Below, one piece after another: positions 1 to 4,574 of a DNA stretch of 5,273 bases (within the stretch, counting starts at the first letter, position 1; each line of letters starts with the position of its first letter). The notes below the pieces were generated by a model. The model saw only the letters and a list, made by a program, of their open reading frames with translations. It searched no databases and had not been told where the DNA came from. The stretch is taken from assembly GCA_900554385.1 (NCBI GenBank), contig USHE01000119.1, positions 1 to 5,273 on the forward strand, given 5' to 3'. A program made the translations under genes and the position numbers. The DNA comes from an uncultured bacterium (GTDB lineage Bacteria; Cyanobacteriota; Vampirovibrionia; Gastranaerophilales; Gastranaerophilaceae).

Positions 1-24
1 AATTAGCGTGTTTCTTTTTCTTGG

Positions 25-70
25 CTGACATTCTTTTTCTTTTCTTCGCAAAAAAGAAAAAGAATGTCAG
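25..70. repeat. Perfect 19-bp inverted repeat (hairpin) upstream of pgi
   Basis: The arm at 25-43 (CTGACATTCTTTTTCTTTT) is the exact reverse complement of 52-70, leaving an 8-base loop. Neither side is followed by a T-run in the direction of transcription, so it is not a standard intrinsic terminator, although it could still end an upstream transcript. Its length, perfection and homopurine/homopyrimidine arms fit either a dispersed palindromic repeat or a very stable RNA hairpin. The structure is seen directly; its role is not known. Confidence 0.8.
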
Positions 71-196
71 TGCAGGGGTTGGGGCCGCATAAGCCCCAAT
101 AAATAAAAAGCAGGAGGGCTTTATATATTTCCGATAACATATTTTATGTTTTTATACTACAATGTAATTACAGGTTATCAAAAAAGGAGAGATAAT
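71..196 (+). promoter_or_regulatory. pgi leader region with alternative short helices and a possible -10 box
   Basis: This stretch has no convincing gene. TTGGGGC (79-85) pairs exactly with GCCCCAA (93-99). AAGCCC (91-96) can instead pair with GGGCTT (116-121), so the two helices exclude each other. An AGGAGG at 112-117 resembles a ribosome binding site, but no ATG, GTG or TTG lies at a usable distance. TATACT at 153-158 could be a -10 box for pgi, though no good -35 box accompanies it. Any switching role is speculation. Confidence 0.3.
186..191 (+). promoter_or_regulatory. Ribosome binding site that fixes the pgi start
   Basis: GGAGAG lies five bases before the ATG at 197. The in-frame ATG at 146 has no such site and would add 17 residues unlike the family N-terminus, so 197 is the preferred start. 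Confidence 0.8.
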
Positions 197-1495
197 ATGT
201 TAACTAAAAATTCATCAGTAAAAACAACTTTTTCAGGTGTTGATTTTTCTAAATATTCATCAAAAACATCTGAATTTGTTAAAGAATTTTCTAAAAGAGC
301 AAACCAAAAAGGTCACTTTCTCAACTGGGTTAACCTTCCACAGGAACAGTTGAAAAGATTAGACAATCTCTATTCTATGGTTGAAGCTTTCAGAAGCCAA
401 ACAGGAGCTTCTAAACTCAGCGTAATGGGTATTGGTGGTTCAAAACACACAGTAGAACACATGCTCGGTATTAACGGACTTAATGTTCGCCACGACAGCG
501 TGGAATTTTATTCTGATGTTGATTCTACAAGCTTGGAAAGATTTTTGTACAGATTAGGAGATGTCACAACTTCTAACTTTATGATTGCCTCTAAATCAGG
601 TTCAACTTTTGAAACTAAAGACGGTTTCTTAAGAGTTCAACAAATGCTCGTTGATGCATACAAATCAAAAGGTCAATCAGAAGATGAAGCTAAAAAATCT
701 GCCGCAAAACACTTTATCGCAGTAACAGACGCAAACGCAGAAAAAAGCGAACTTCGCCGCAGTTCAATTGCAGACGGCTGGATTGGCGATTTATTTATCC
801 ACGATGACGTTGGCGGAAGATTTTCAGCATTTGACGACCATGCTTTATTTACACTTATCTGGGCTGGCTTATCTAAAGAAGATATGACTAAATTACTAAA
901 ATCAGCACAAGAAATTTCTTCACTGTCTTTATCAGAAGATTTAGACGAAAACGATGCATTAAAAGAAGGTATTTTCTGGGCTGACGCTAAATTGAACGGA
1001 ATTTCAGCATCTGTTCATCAATATATGGGATCAATGTTTGAAAACACTGTTTACTGGCACGCACAAATGCAGAATGAATCTGTAAAAGATACACTAAAAC
1101 AAGTTGCAAAAGTTCCTGATGCAATGCACCACAGTGCCGAAGCTCACTTCAACCCTGCAAATAAACTTGTTTTTGCACTCACTGTTCCTGTTGATAACGG
1201 TGTATGCAAAGAAAATGCAGATGCATATATTGGCGCATTAACTAAGTCTTACGAAATCACAGGCGCATTCTTTAGAGAAGATGTACAAACTTCTAAAATG
1301 GGCTTAACCCCTGAAGCTGCAGGTGCAATGACTCAACTAAGAGCCTTCGCAACTGTTTATCAGGAAATCGTAGAAGCTGTAATGACTAATAGAGAGTTAC
1401 CGGAAGTCCTCGACAGCGTACTCCAGCCGCACGTCGAATTCTACAAAAAGAACCTCAAAGGCGGTGTTGTTGTTCCAGGAAGAATTTCTAAGTAA
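197..1495 (+). CDS. pgi: Glucose-6-phosphate isomerase
   Basis: The 432-residue product interconverts glucose 6-phosphate and fructose 6-phosphate in the cytoplasm, the second step of glycolysis and a link to gluconeogenesis. Two sugar-isomerase (SIS) folds are visible. GIGGSK is at residues 78-83, the phosphate-binding SKSGSTFET at 132-140 and the signature DVGGRFSAF at 204-212. NES at 293-295 probably supplies the catalytic Glu294, and His311/His312 lie where the ring-opening His is expected. QPHVEFYKKN at 410-419 matches the C-terminal QPxVExYKK segment with the conserved Lys. The length is slightly below the roughly 450 residues usual for bacterial forms, but all core motifs remain. The gene stands alone, with a leader before it and a strong terminator after it, so it is probably monocistronic. 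The function is secure; individual catalytic residues are assigned by motif alignment from memory. Confidence 0.95.
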   Translation: MLTKNSSVKTTFSGVDFSKYSSKTSEFVKEFSKRANQKGHFLNWVNLPQEQLKRLDNLYSMVEAFRSQTGASKLSVMGIGGSKHTVEHMLGINGLNVRHDSVEFYSDVDSTSLERFLYRLGDVTTSNFMIASKSGSTFETKDGFLRVQQMLVDAYKSKGQSEDEAKKSAAKHFIAVTDANAEKSELRRSSIADGWIGDLFIHDDVGGRFSAFDDHALFTLIWAGLSKEDMTKLLKSAQEISSLSLSEDLDENDALKEGIFWADAKLNGISASVHQYMGSMFENTVYWHAQMQNESVKDTLKQVAKVPDAMHHSAEAHFNPANKLVFALTVPVDNGVCKENADAYIGALTKSYEITGAFFREDVQTSKMGLTPEAAGAMTQLRAFATVYQEIVEAVMTNRELPEVLDSVLQPHVEFYKKNLKGGVVVPGRISK

Positions 1496-1515
1496 GAACT
1501 TCTACAAATAGATTT

Positions 1516-1549
1516 ACGGCGGACTTTTTTTCAAAAAGTCCGCCGTTTT
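1516..1549 (+). terminator. Intrinsic terminator of pgi
   Basis: A perfect 14-bp stem (ACGGCGGACTTTTT at 1516-1529 with 1533-1546) closes a 3-base loop and runs straight into T-rich sequence. It starts 20 bases after the pgi stop codon. The stem has a GC-rich base and an A/T-rich top, so it may also work from the other strand. Confidence 0.9.
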
Positions 1550-1554
1550 AATTA

Positions 1555-1582
1555 TTGACAGGAAACTTTACGCAAGTATCAT
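1555..1582 (+). promoter_or_regulatory. Possible sigma-70 promoter before the DUF4145-like gene
   Basis: A perfect TTGACA (1555-1560) is followed after 16 bases by TATCAT (1577-1582), one mismatch from TATAAT. It lies just past the pgi terminator and would start RNA near 1589. That conflicts with translation from the ATT at 1581, so either the promoter or that start is wrong. Confidence 0.45.
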
Positions 1583-1679
1583 TAATAATTTTTATTTTTT
1601 AAAAGCTTTATACATTGATTTATATAAATTTATTACGGAAGCCGAAAGATTATACAGGGACGAGTATTTTGAACAATGC
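1581..1679 (+). other. Upstream in-frame extension of the DUF4145-like gene, no standard start codon
   Basis: The frame of the following gene stays open upstream to a TAG at 1509-1511, but it contains no ATG, GTG or TTG before 1680. Bases 1581-1679 translate to 33 residues beginning INNFYFLKALYIDLYKF and continuing through TEAERLYRDEYFEQC. This resembles the start of DUF4145 and HsdR N-terminal domains, a helix with aromatic residues leading into the RRFGE helix. The ATT at 1581 is exactly where a Met would be expected. The possibilities are a genuine ATT start, an ATG-to-ATT mutation that weakens the gene, or a sequencing error. Confidence 0.5.
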
Positions 1680-2237
1680 ATGACGCAAACAAGACGATTT
1701 GGTGAAAGCATTTGTAAAAATGTACTAGGCTCTGCCCGCACAACAGAATCGACCTTTGACGATATGCTCGCAACCTTGAAAGACAAATCTACAGGCGAAG
1801 AACAAGAAAAAGAGTTTATAGACGATTTGTATTTTTTAAAGAAAAGCGGAAACACAGCCGTTCATTCGGTAAAAGTTCAACATGATGGAATGACCGCCCT
1901 TGAGTGCCTGCAAAGAGCATTTGAAGTTGCAATAAACTATTGTGTATACAATCAGGGGTCAAACTCTCGCCTGCTTAAATTCAGGTTTGACACCGAGCTT
2001 TTAGTAACAGGTAAAAAATCAAAAAAATCACTATCTGAAAGATACACAGAAGAAAAAAAGAAAACTGCACCAAAACGTCAAACTAAACCAACACAAAAAA
2101 AACAAAAACAACAGTCCTACTCGATGAAAACAGCGACAAGCAAAAACAAACTTCCGATTTTTTGGATACTTGTAGGATTTACATCTGCAATTTCAATCGG
2201 AATAATTATCACCCTATTTCTAATTATAAAATTATAA
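1680..2237 (+). CDS. DUF4145-like protein with C-terminal membrane anchor
   Basis: From the first ATG the product has 185 residues; counting the in-frame extension back to 1581 it would have 218. The helical part (residues 1-92) carries QTRRFGES at 3-10 and LKKSGNTAVH at 53-62. The RRFGE and GNxAVH pattern is typical of DUF4145 domains, which occur alone and at the N-terminus of type I restriction HsdR subunits. A Lys/Gln-rich, probably disordered linker (about 111-157) leads to one hydrophobic segment at about 159-183, a tail anchor leaving the domain in the cytoplasm. No good ribosome binding site precedes the ATG: AGGGACGAG lies about 15 bases upstream. The gene stands alone between the pgi terminator and a convergent tRNA. 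The DUF4145 assignment is from motif recall and is moderately sure; the biochemical role is unknown. Confidence 0.7.
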   Translation: MTQTRRFGESICKNVLGSARTTESTFDDMLATLKDKSTGEEQEKEFIDDLYFLKKSGNTAVHSVKVQHDGMTALECLQRAFEVAINYCVYNQGSNSRLLKFRFDTELLVTGKKSKKSLSERYTEEKKKTAPKRQTKPTQKKQKQQSYSMKTATSKNKLPIFWILVGFTSAISIGIIITLFLIIKL

Positions 2238-2273
2238 AAGGCAAAGCTAACGCTTTGTGTGTTCTCGTCACGT

Positions 2274-2300
2274 AAAAAAAAAGAGGGACTATATCCCTCT
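2274..2300 (-). terminator. Intrinsic terminator after tRNA-Val
   Basis: On the minus strand a 7-bp stem (2294-2300 with 2282-2288, loop 2289-2293) is followed by a run of nine T (A 2274-2282 on the plus strand). It starts 7 bases beyond the tRNA 3' end. From the plus strand the same hairpin is followed only by CTTATTT, so it would be a weak terminator for the convergent DUF4145-like gene. Confidence 0.85.
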
Positions 2301-2306
2301 CTTATT

Positions 2307-2379
2307 TGGGCGATACGTGACTCGAACACGTGACCCCCACAATGTCGATGTGATGCGCTACCAACTGCGCCAATCGCCC
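2307..2379 (-). tRNA. tRNA-Val (GAC), unusual C33
   Basis: The minus strand folds into a complete 73-base cloverleaf. The acceptor GGGCGAT pairs with ATCGCCC, and the discriminator is A at 2307. The D stem is GCGC/GCGC around a GG-containing loop. The anticodon stem is TCACA/TGTGG with one T-G pair at its base. The T stem is ACGTG/CACGT around TTCGAGT. The seven-base anticodon loop TCGACAT centres GAC, reading Val codons GTC and GTT. Position 33 is C rather than the near-universal U. CCA is not encoded, so it must be added by tRNA nucleotidyltransferase. No clear promoter is visible just upstream, so the gene may depend on read-through from the minus-strand genes at 2576-3985. The first 11 bases are duplicated near 2475. 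Confidence 0.92.
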
Positions 2380-2388
2380 GCGCTTTTT
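2369..2388. repeat. Direct repeat copy 1, covering the tRNA-Val 5' end
   Basis: GCCAATCGCCCGCGCTTTTT occurs here and again at 2475-2494. This copy includes the first 11 bases of tRNA-Val plus 9 flanking bases. Both copies continue into GA, with five T here and six T in the other copy. Confidence 0.9.
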
Positions 2389-2474
2389 GATTTTGATTTT
2401 AGAATTTTGGCTTGCTGGTAGCTTGCGCTACCTCCCTCCTTCTTTTCGATACTTAATCGAAAAGCGGAGTCCTT
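2389..2474. repeat. 86-bp two-hairpin segment between tRNA-derived repeats
   Basis: The segment is bounded by two copies of a 20-bp sequence that includes the tRNA-Val 5' end. It holds GGTAGC (2417-2422) pairing with GCTACC (2427-2432); on the minus strand this closes a GCAA (GNRA) tetraloop. A second perfect 9-bp stem is CTTTTCGAT (2442-2450) with ATCGAAAAG (2456-2464), extended by CTCC/GGAG at 2436-2439 and 2466-2469. It contains no reading frame of note. The arrangement fits insertion of a small palindromic element into the tRNA gene with the target duplicated so that the tRNA stayed intact. That history is inference. Confidence 0.55.
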
Positions 2475-2494
2475 GCCAATCGCCCGCGCTTTTT
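2475..2494. repeat. Direct repeat copy 2, orphan tRNA-Val 5' end
   Basis: This is identical to 2369-2388. It carries GGGCGATTGGC on the minus strand, the first 11 bases of tRNA-Val, but no tRNA body follows. The flank out to 2575 shows only A/T-rich runs and no gene or convincing terminator. Confidence 0.9.
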
Positions 2495-2575
2495 TGAAAA
2501 AAAAGCTTTGCAAAAAACTTCATCCTGTTACGATTATTGTTTTCTGCTTCCGTAAAATTATCTTACCACAAACAT

Positions 2576-3286
2576 TTAAAAATGCATAGCATCTACTTGT
2601 ATTATCATATACTGAATATCTTTTATAAATTCAGCCTCAATCAACAAAAGCTCTTTTCGACTTGCATATTTATCATTTTCATATTTTACTTTTGCAAGTT
2701 TTGTTAATGCAACTTTATTGAATGATAAATAACTAGATGCCGCATCAATTATGTCCACCGCACGATAAGGCACATTGCAGTCATGTAATCTCAATATTGA
2801 ACGAAAAAGTATCAACAAGGTTTTTATCACATTACCCAATAAATCTTTCATTTGCTTATCGGACTTAATATTCATTAAGAAATTATTTTTATATTTTAAT
2901 AAAAGATTTTTTAACTCAGACTCACACTGCAACCGCAAATAATATTTATTAATGCTTATTGACGGAATTAAATCCTCCCCATAAAGAAGTCTGTGGTTAT
3001 CCCTGATATCCGCATATTCAATGGCATATACATCAAACGACGAATACCATTCTTCAATATTCATAATTACAGGAAGCGGATTTTTCTGGTTCACCCATTT
3101 CTTTACTGAATCTGAAATTGCGTATAATTTTTCAGCATTCAATGTTTTTGTAACAATCATCAGATTTAAATTTGTATATTTTGATTTCACCTCAACATTT
3201 GCCTGCGAGCCAAACGCAAGAACAGATACAAGTTCATCACCAAAACTTGTTTTCAAATCGTTAATAAATCTATCTAAATTATTCAT
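2576..3286 (-). CDS. Nucleotidyltransferase-fold protein, probably inactive
   Basis: The 236-residue product begins with a Pol beta/MNT-type nucleotidyltransferase domain (about 1-110). The FGS of the G-S motif is at residues 25-27. The segment that would normally read SDxDL reads YTNLNL (37-42), so Asn39 and Asn41 stand where the metal-binding Asp residues should be. EEWYSSFDVYAIEYADI followed by HRLLYGEDL (about 82-107) recalls a subfamily in which the second Asp is often already Asn. The rest (about 115-236) is helical and resembles the all-alpha substrate domain of such proteins. The substrate is unknown; loss of both Asp argues against catalysis and for a binding role. It starts 3 bases after the TPM gene stop and uses AAGGTGG inside that gene's 3' end as its ribosome binding site, so translation is coupled. 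No membrane segment or signal peptide is seen. Confidence 0.7.
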   Translation of the reverse strand: MNNLDRFINDLKTSFGDELVSVLAFGSQANVEVKSKYTNLNLMIVTKTLNAEKLYAISDSVKKWVNQKNPLPVIMNIEEWYSSFDVYAIEYADIRDNHRLLYGEDLIPSISINKYYLRLQCESELKNLLLKYKNNFLMNIKSDKQMKDLLGNVIKTLLILFRSILRLHDCNVPYRAVDIIDAASSYLSFNKVALTKLAKVKYENDKYASRKELLLIEAEFIKDIQYMIIQVDAMHF

Positions 3287-3289
3287 AAA

Positions 3290-3985
3290 TTACCACCTTC
3301 CGGAACAACCACAACCGCCGAAGCCGCCGCCTCCGCCAAAACCGCTAAACCCTGATGATGAAAATCTTCCACGTCTTCTTGGAGATATTATTGCCATTAT
3401 AATAGCAAAAGGATATGCCCACCATGGAATATTGTCAGAACTTCTATGTGAAGAAGAACCTGAAATACGCGCAGGAACATTTCCGTAAGACTTCACACTA
3501 ACATTTTCTGAACTGGCAACGGCTCTTGCCAATGCATAAGCTCCACGAAAAATACCTTCTTCGTACCTATTCTGTTTATAGTAAGGCAAGACATCATAAT
3601 CACGAACCTGATCGGCAGTTGACTTTCCTAACGATTTTTCAAGCCCGTATCCGAGCTGAATACTCATAATTCTCTCATTTGGTGCTGTTAAGAATACAAT
3701 TCCGTTATTCTTATTTTTATCGCCAAGCTTATATTCCCGCCCTATTTCTATTGCAACAGAATTGACATCCCGTCCGTTTAAGGAATTCATCGTAACTACA
3801 GCGATATCCGAACCGGTTTTTTTCTTCAAATCCCAGAGCATCATGTTAATATCATTTTCATTCTGAGGAGAAATAAGATTAGCCTCATCCGCAATAAAAC
3901 CATTAAATTGCAAGGTAATAGCATTCGCACCAAGGCTAGTGCATACCAAAAGACCAACCACTAATAACCAACATTTCTTAATCAT
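3290..3985 (-). CDS. Secreted TPM-domain (DUF477) protein, membrane-anchored
   Basis: The 231-residue product has a signal peptide (basic IKK, hydrophobic 5-19, likely cleavage after ANA at 20-22). A TPM domain follows (about 28-155): GFIADEANLIS, SDIAVVTMNSLNGRDV, KNNGIVFLTAPNERIMSIQLGYG in pieces, and YYKQNRYEEGIFRGAY. A Ser-rich linker leads to a hydrophobic segment (about 187-201), then PRRRGR and a Gly-rich tail ending GFGGCGCSGRW. The positive residues suggest that the tail is cytoplasmic and the TPM domain faces outward. Relatives are called TPM_phosphatase; the plant member acts in photosystem II repair, but most bacterial members have no known substrate. The tail resembles the usual Gly-Ser-Trp ending except for its two Cys. 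No ribosome binding site is seen, and the promoter lies so close that the mRNA may be leaderless. It is the first gene of a unit with the nucleotidyltransferase-fold protein. Confidence 0.88.
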   Translation of the reverse strand: MIKKCWLLVVGLLVCTSLGANAITLQFNGFIADEANLISPQNENDINMMLWDLKKKTGSDIAVVTMNSLNGRDVNSVAIEIGREYKLGDKNKNNGIVFLTAPNERIMSIQLGYGLEKSLGKSTADQVRDYDVLPYYKQNRYEEGIFRGAYALARAVASSENVSVKSYGNVPARISGSSSHRSSDNIPWWAYPFAIIMAIISPRRRGRFSSSGFSGFGGGGGFGGCGCSGRW

Positions 3986-3991
3986 AGGATT

Positions 3992-4020
3992 ATTTTAGCA
4001 AATTTTATATAATCTGTCAA
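3992..4020 (-). promoter_or_regulatory. Promoter of the TPM/nucleotidyltransferase unit
   Basis: On the minus strand TTGACA (4015-4020) is followed after 17 bases by TAAAAT (3992-3997), five of six matches to the -10 consensus. RNA would begin near 3985, the first base of the TPM start codon. A TATAAT (4024-4029, minus) lies further upstream without a good -35 box and could give a leader of about 30 bases. Confidence 0.6.
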
Positions 4021-4074
4021 TAAATTATATAAGGTATGGGGTATAACATATTTACGCTGAATTCCTTATAAATC

Positions 4075-4136
4075 GTCACCCTAAACTTGTTTCAGGGTCT
4101 TAAATATAACAGATGCTGAAACGAGTTCAGCATGAC
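4075..4136. repeat. REP-like element with two hairpins
   Basis: One hairpin pairs ACCCT (4078-4082) with AGGGT (4094-4098), extended by AAAC/GTTT with one bulged C. The second is a perfect 8-bp stem ATGCTGAA (4113-4120) with TTCAGCAT (4126-4133). GTCA at 4075 and TGAC at 4133 can close the whole unit. The two halves share the theme CTGAAAC/GAGTTCAG. This strongly resembles the palindromic intergenic repeats found in many bacterial genomes. It lies between two same-strand minus genes and may slow or end the transcript of the 77-aa gene, though no real T-run follows. The remaining intergenic sequence shows nothing definite. Confidence 0.7.
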
Positions 4137-4182
4137 AGTTTTGACTACAGCTACTGTAAACTATAACTTACATTATATAAAA

Positions 4183-4416
4183 TTACACTTTGGATTTCGG
4201 ATGGCTAAAATGAGCCATTAACTTACCAAACCCGTTACGCATTTTAATAATAGGATTTGAAGAATTTACCTTTTCTTTACTAACAAATTTATCAACATCA
4301 TTTGAAGCTTTAGGGAGTTCGGTACAAGAAAGCTTAGGCGGGTGAACTCTTAAAGGTTTCAACGCCGAATCTATTGTAGACACAGGATTATTAGAAATTC
4401 CAAATATTTTCCCCAT
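4183..4416 (-). CDS. Unrecognised 77-residue protein
   Basis: I do not recognise this gene. The product starts MGKIFGISNNPVSTIDSAL. It has a Pro-rich stretch LRVHPPKLS (about 22-30), an acidic and Ser/Lys-rich middle, and a basic end with KMRNGFGKLMAHF near residues 58-70. It has no signal peptide, membrane segment or Cys pairing motif. The start is well supported: GGGAGG (4425-4430) lies 8 bases before the ATG at 4416. A longer frame reaches 4458 but would run into the tRNA-Cys gene, so it is rejected. Only 33 bases separate it from tRNA-Cys and no separate promoter is convincing, so the two may be co-transcribed. The strong ribosome binding site argues for a real gene; the function is unknown. 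Confidence 0.7.
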   Translation of the reverse strand: MGKIFGISNNPVSTIDSALKPLRVHPPKLSCTELPKASNDVDKFVSKEKVNSSNPIIKMRNGFGKLMAHFSHPKSKV

Positions 4417-4424
4417 TAATATAA

Positions 4425-4430
4425 CCTCCC
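4425..4430 (-). promoter_or_regulatory. Ribosome binding site fixing the start of the 77-residue protein
   Basis: GGGAGG on the minus strand lies 8 bases before the ATG at 4416. It decides against the upstream in-frame ATG at 4458, which falls inside tRNA-Cys. Confidence 0.85.
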
Positions 4431-4449
4431 ATAAAACTATAAAACAAAA

Positions 4450-4521
4450 AGGCGACACCCAGATTCGAACTGGGGGATAAGAGCTTTGCAGGCTCCTGCC
4501 TTACCACTTGGCCATGTCGCC
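4450..4521 (-). tRNA. tRNA-Cys (GCA)
   Basis: The minus strand gives a complete cloverleaf. The acceptor is GGCGACA/TGTCGCC with discriminator T (4450), the usual U73 identity base for tRNA-Cys. The anticodon stem is GGAGC/GCTCT and the loop CTGCAAA has anticodon GCA and a normal U33. The T arm is CCCAG-TTCGAAT-CTGGG. CCA is not encoded. The sequence after the 3' end is T-rich (TTTTTGTTTT on the minus strand) but has no extra hairpin, so transcription may continue into the 77-residue gene. Confidence 0.97.
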
Positions 4522-4536
4522 TCACCTCGTTACTTT

Positions 4537-4565
4537 ATAATACGAAACACATAACATAATGTCAA
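4537..4565 (-). promoter_or_regulatory. Promoter of tRNA-Cys
   Basis: On the minus strand a perfect TTGACA (4560-4565) is followed after exactly 17 bases by TATTAT (4537-4542), one mismatch from TATAAT. RNA would begin near 4530, about nine bases before the mature tRNA. The -35 box lies 10 bases beyond the stop codon of the XRE regulator gene. Confidence 0.8.
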
Positions 4566-4574
4566 GATGTTTTC

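Noticed and set aside
146..196. Longer pgi start at ATG 146
   Set aside because: It has no ribosome binding site and adds a tail unlike the family, while ATG 197 has GGAGAG five bases upstream.
1592..1855. Minus-strand open frame of 87 codons
   Set aside because: It lies opposite the DUF4145-like coding sequence and has no recognisable domain; it is a shadow frame.
2241..2258. CAAAGC/GCTTTG hairpin as terminator of the DUF4145-like gene
   Set aside because: It has only six pairs and no T-run after it.
2117..2329. Minus-strand open frame of 70 codons
   Set aside because: It overlaps the tRNA-Val 3' part, the terminator and the membrane anchor of the opposite gene.
2488..2506. GCTTTTTT/AAAAAAGC palindrome as terminator of the nucleotidyltransferase-fold gene
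   Set aside because: It is nearly all A/T and not followed by a T-run on the minus strand, so it is not convincing.
3021..3488. Plus-strand open frame with a poly-Pro stretch
   Set aside because: The Pro run is simply the complement of the Gly-rich tail of the TPM protein; the frame straddles two well-supported minus-strand genes.
4417..4458. Longer start of the 77-residue protein at 4458
   Set aside because: It would overlap the tRNA-Cys 3' end, and the strong GGGAGG at 4425-4430 points to ATG 4416.
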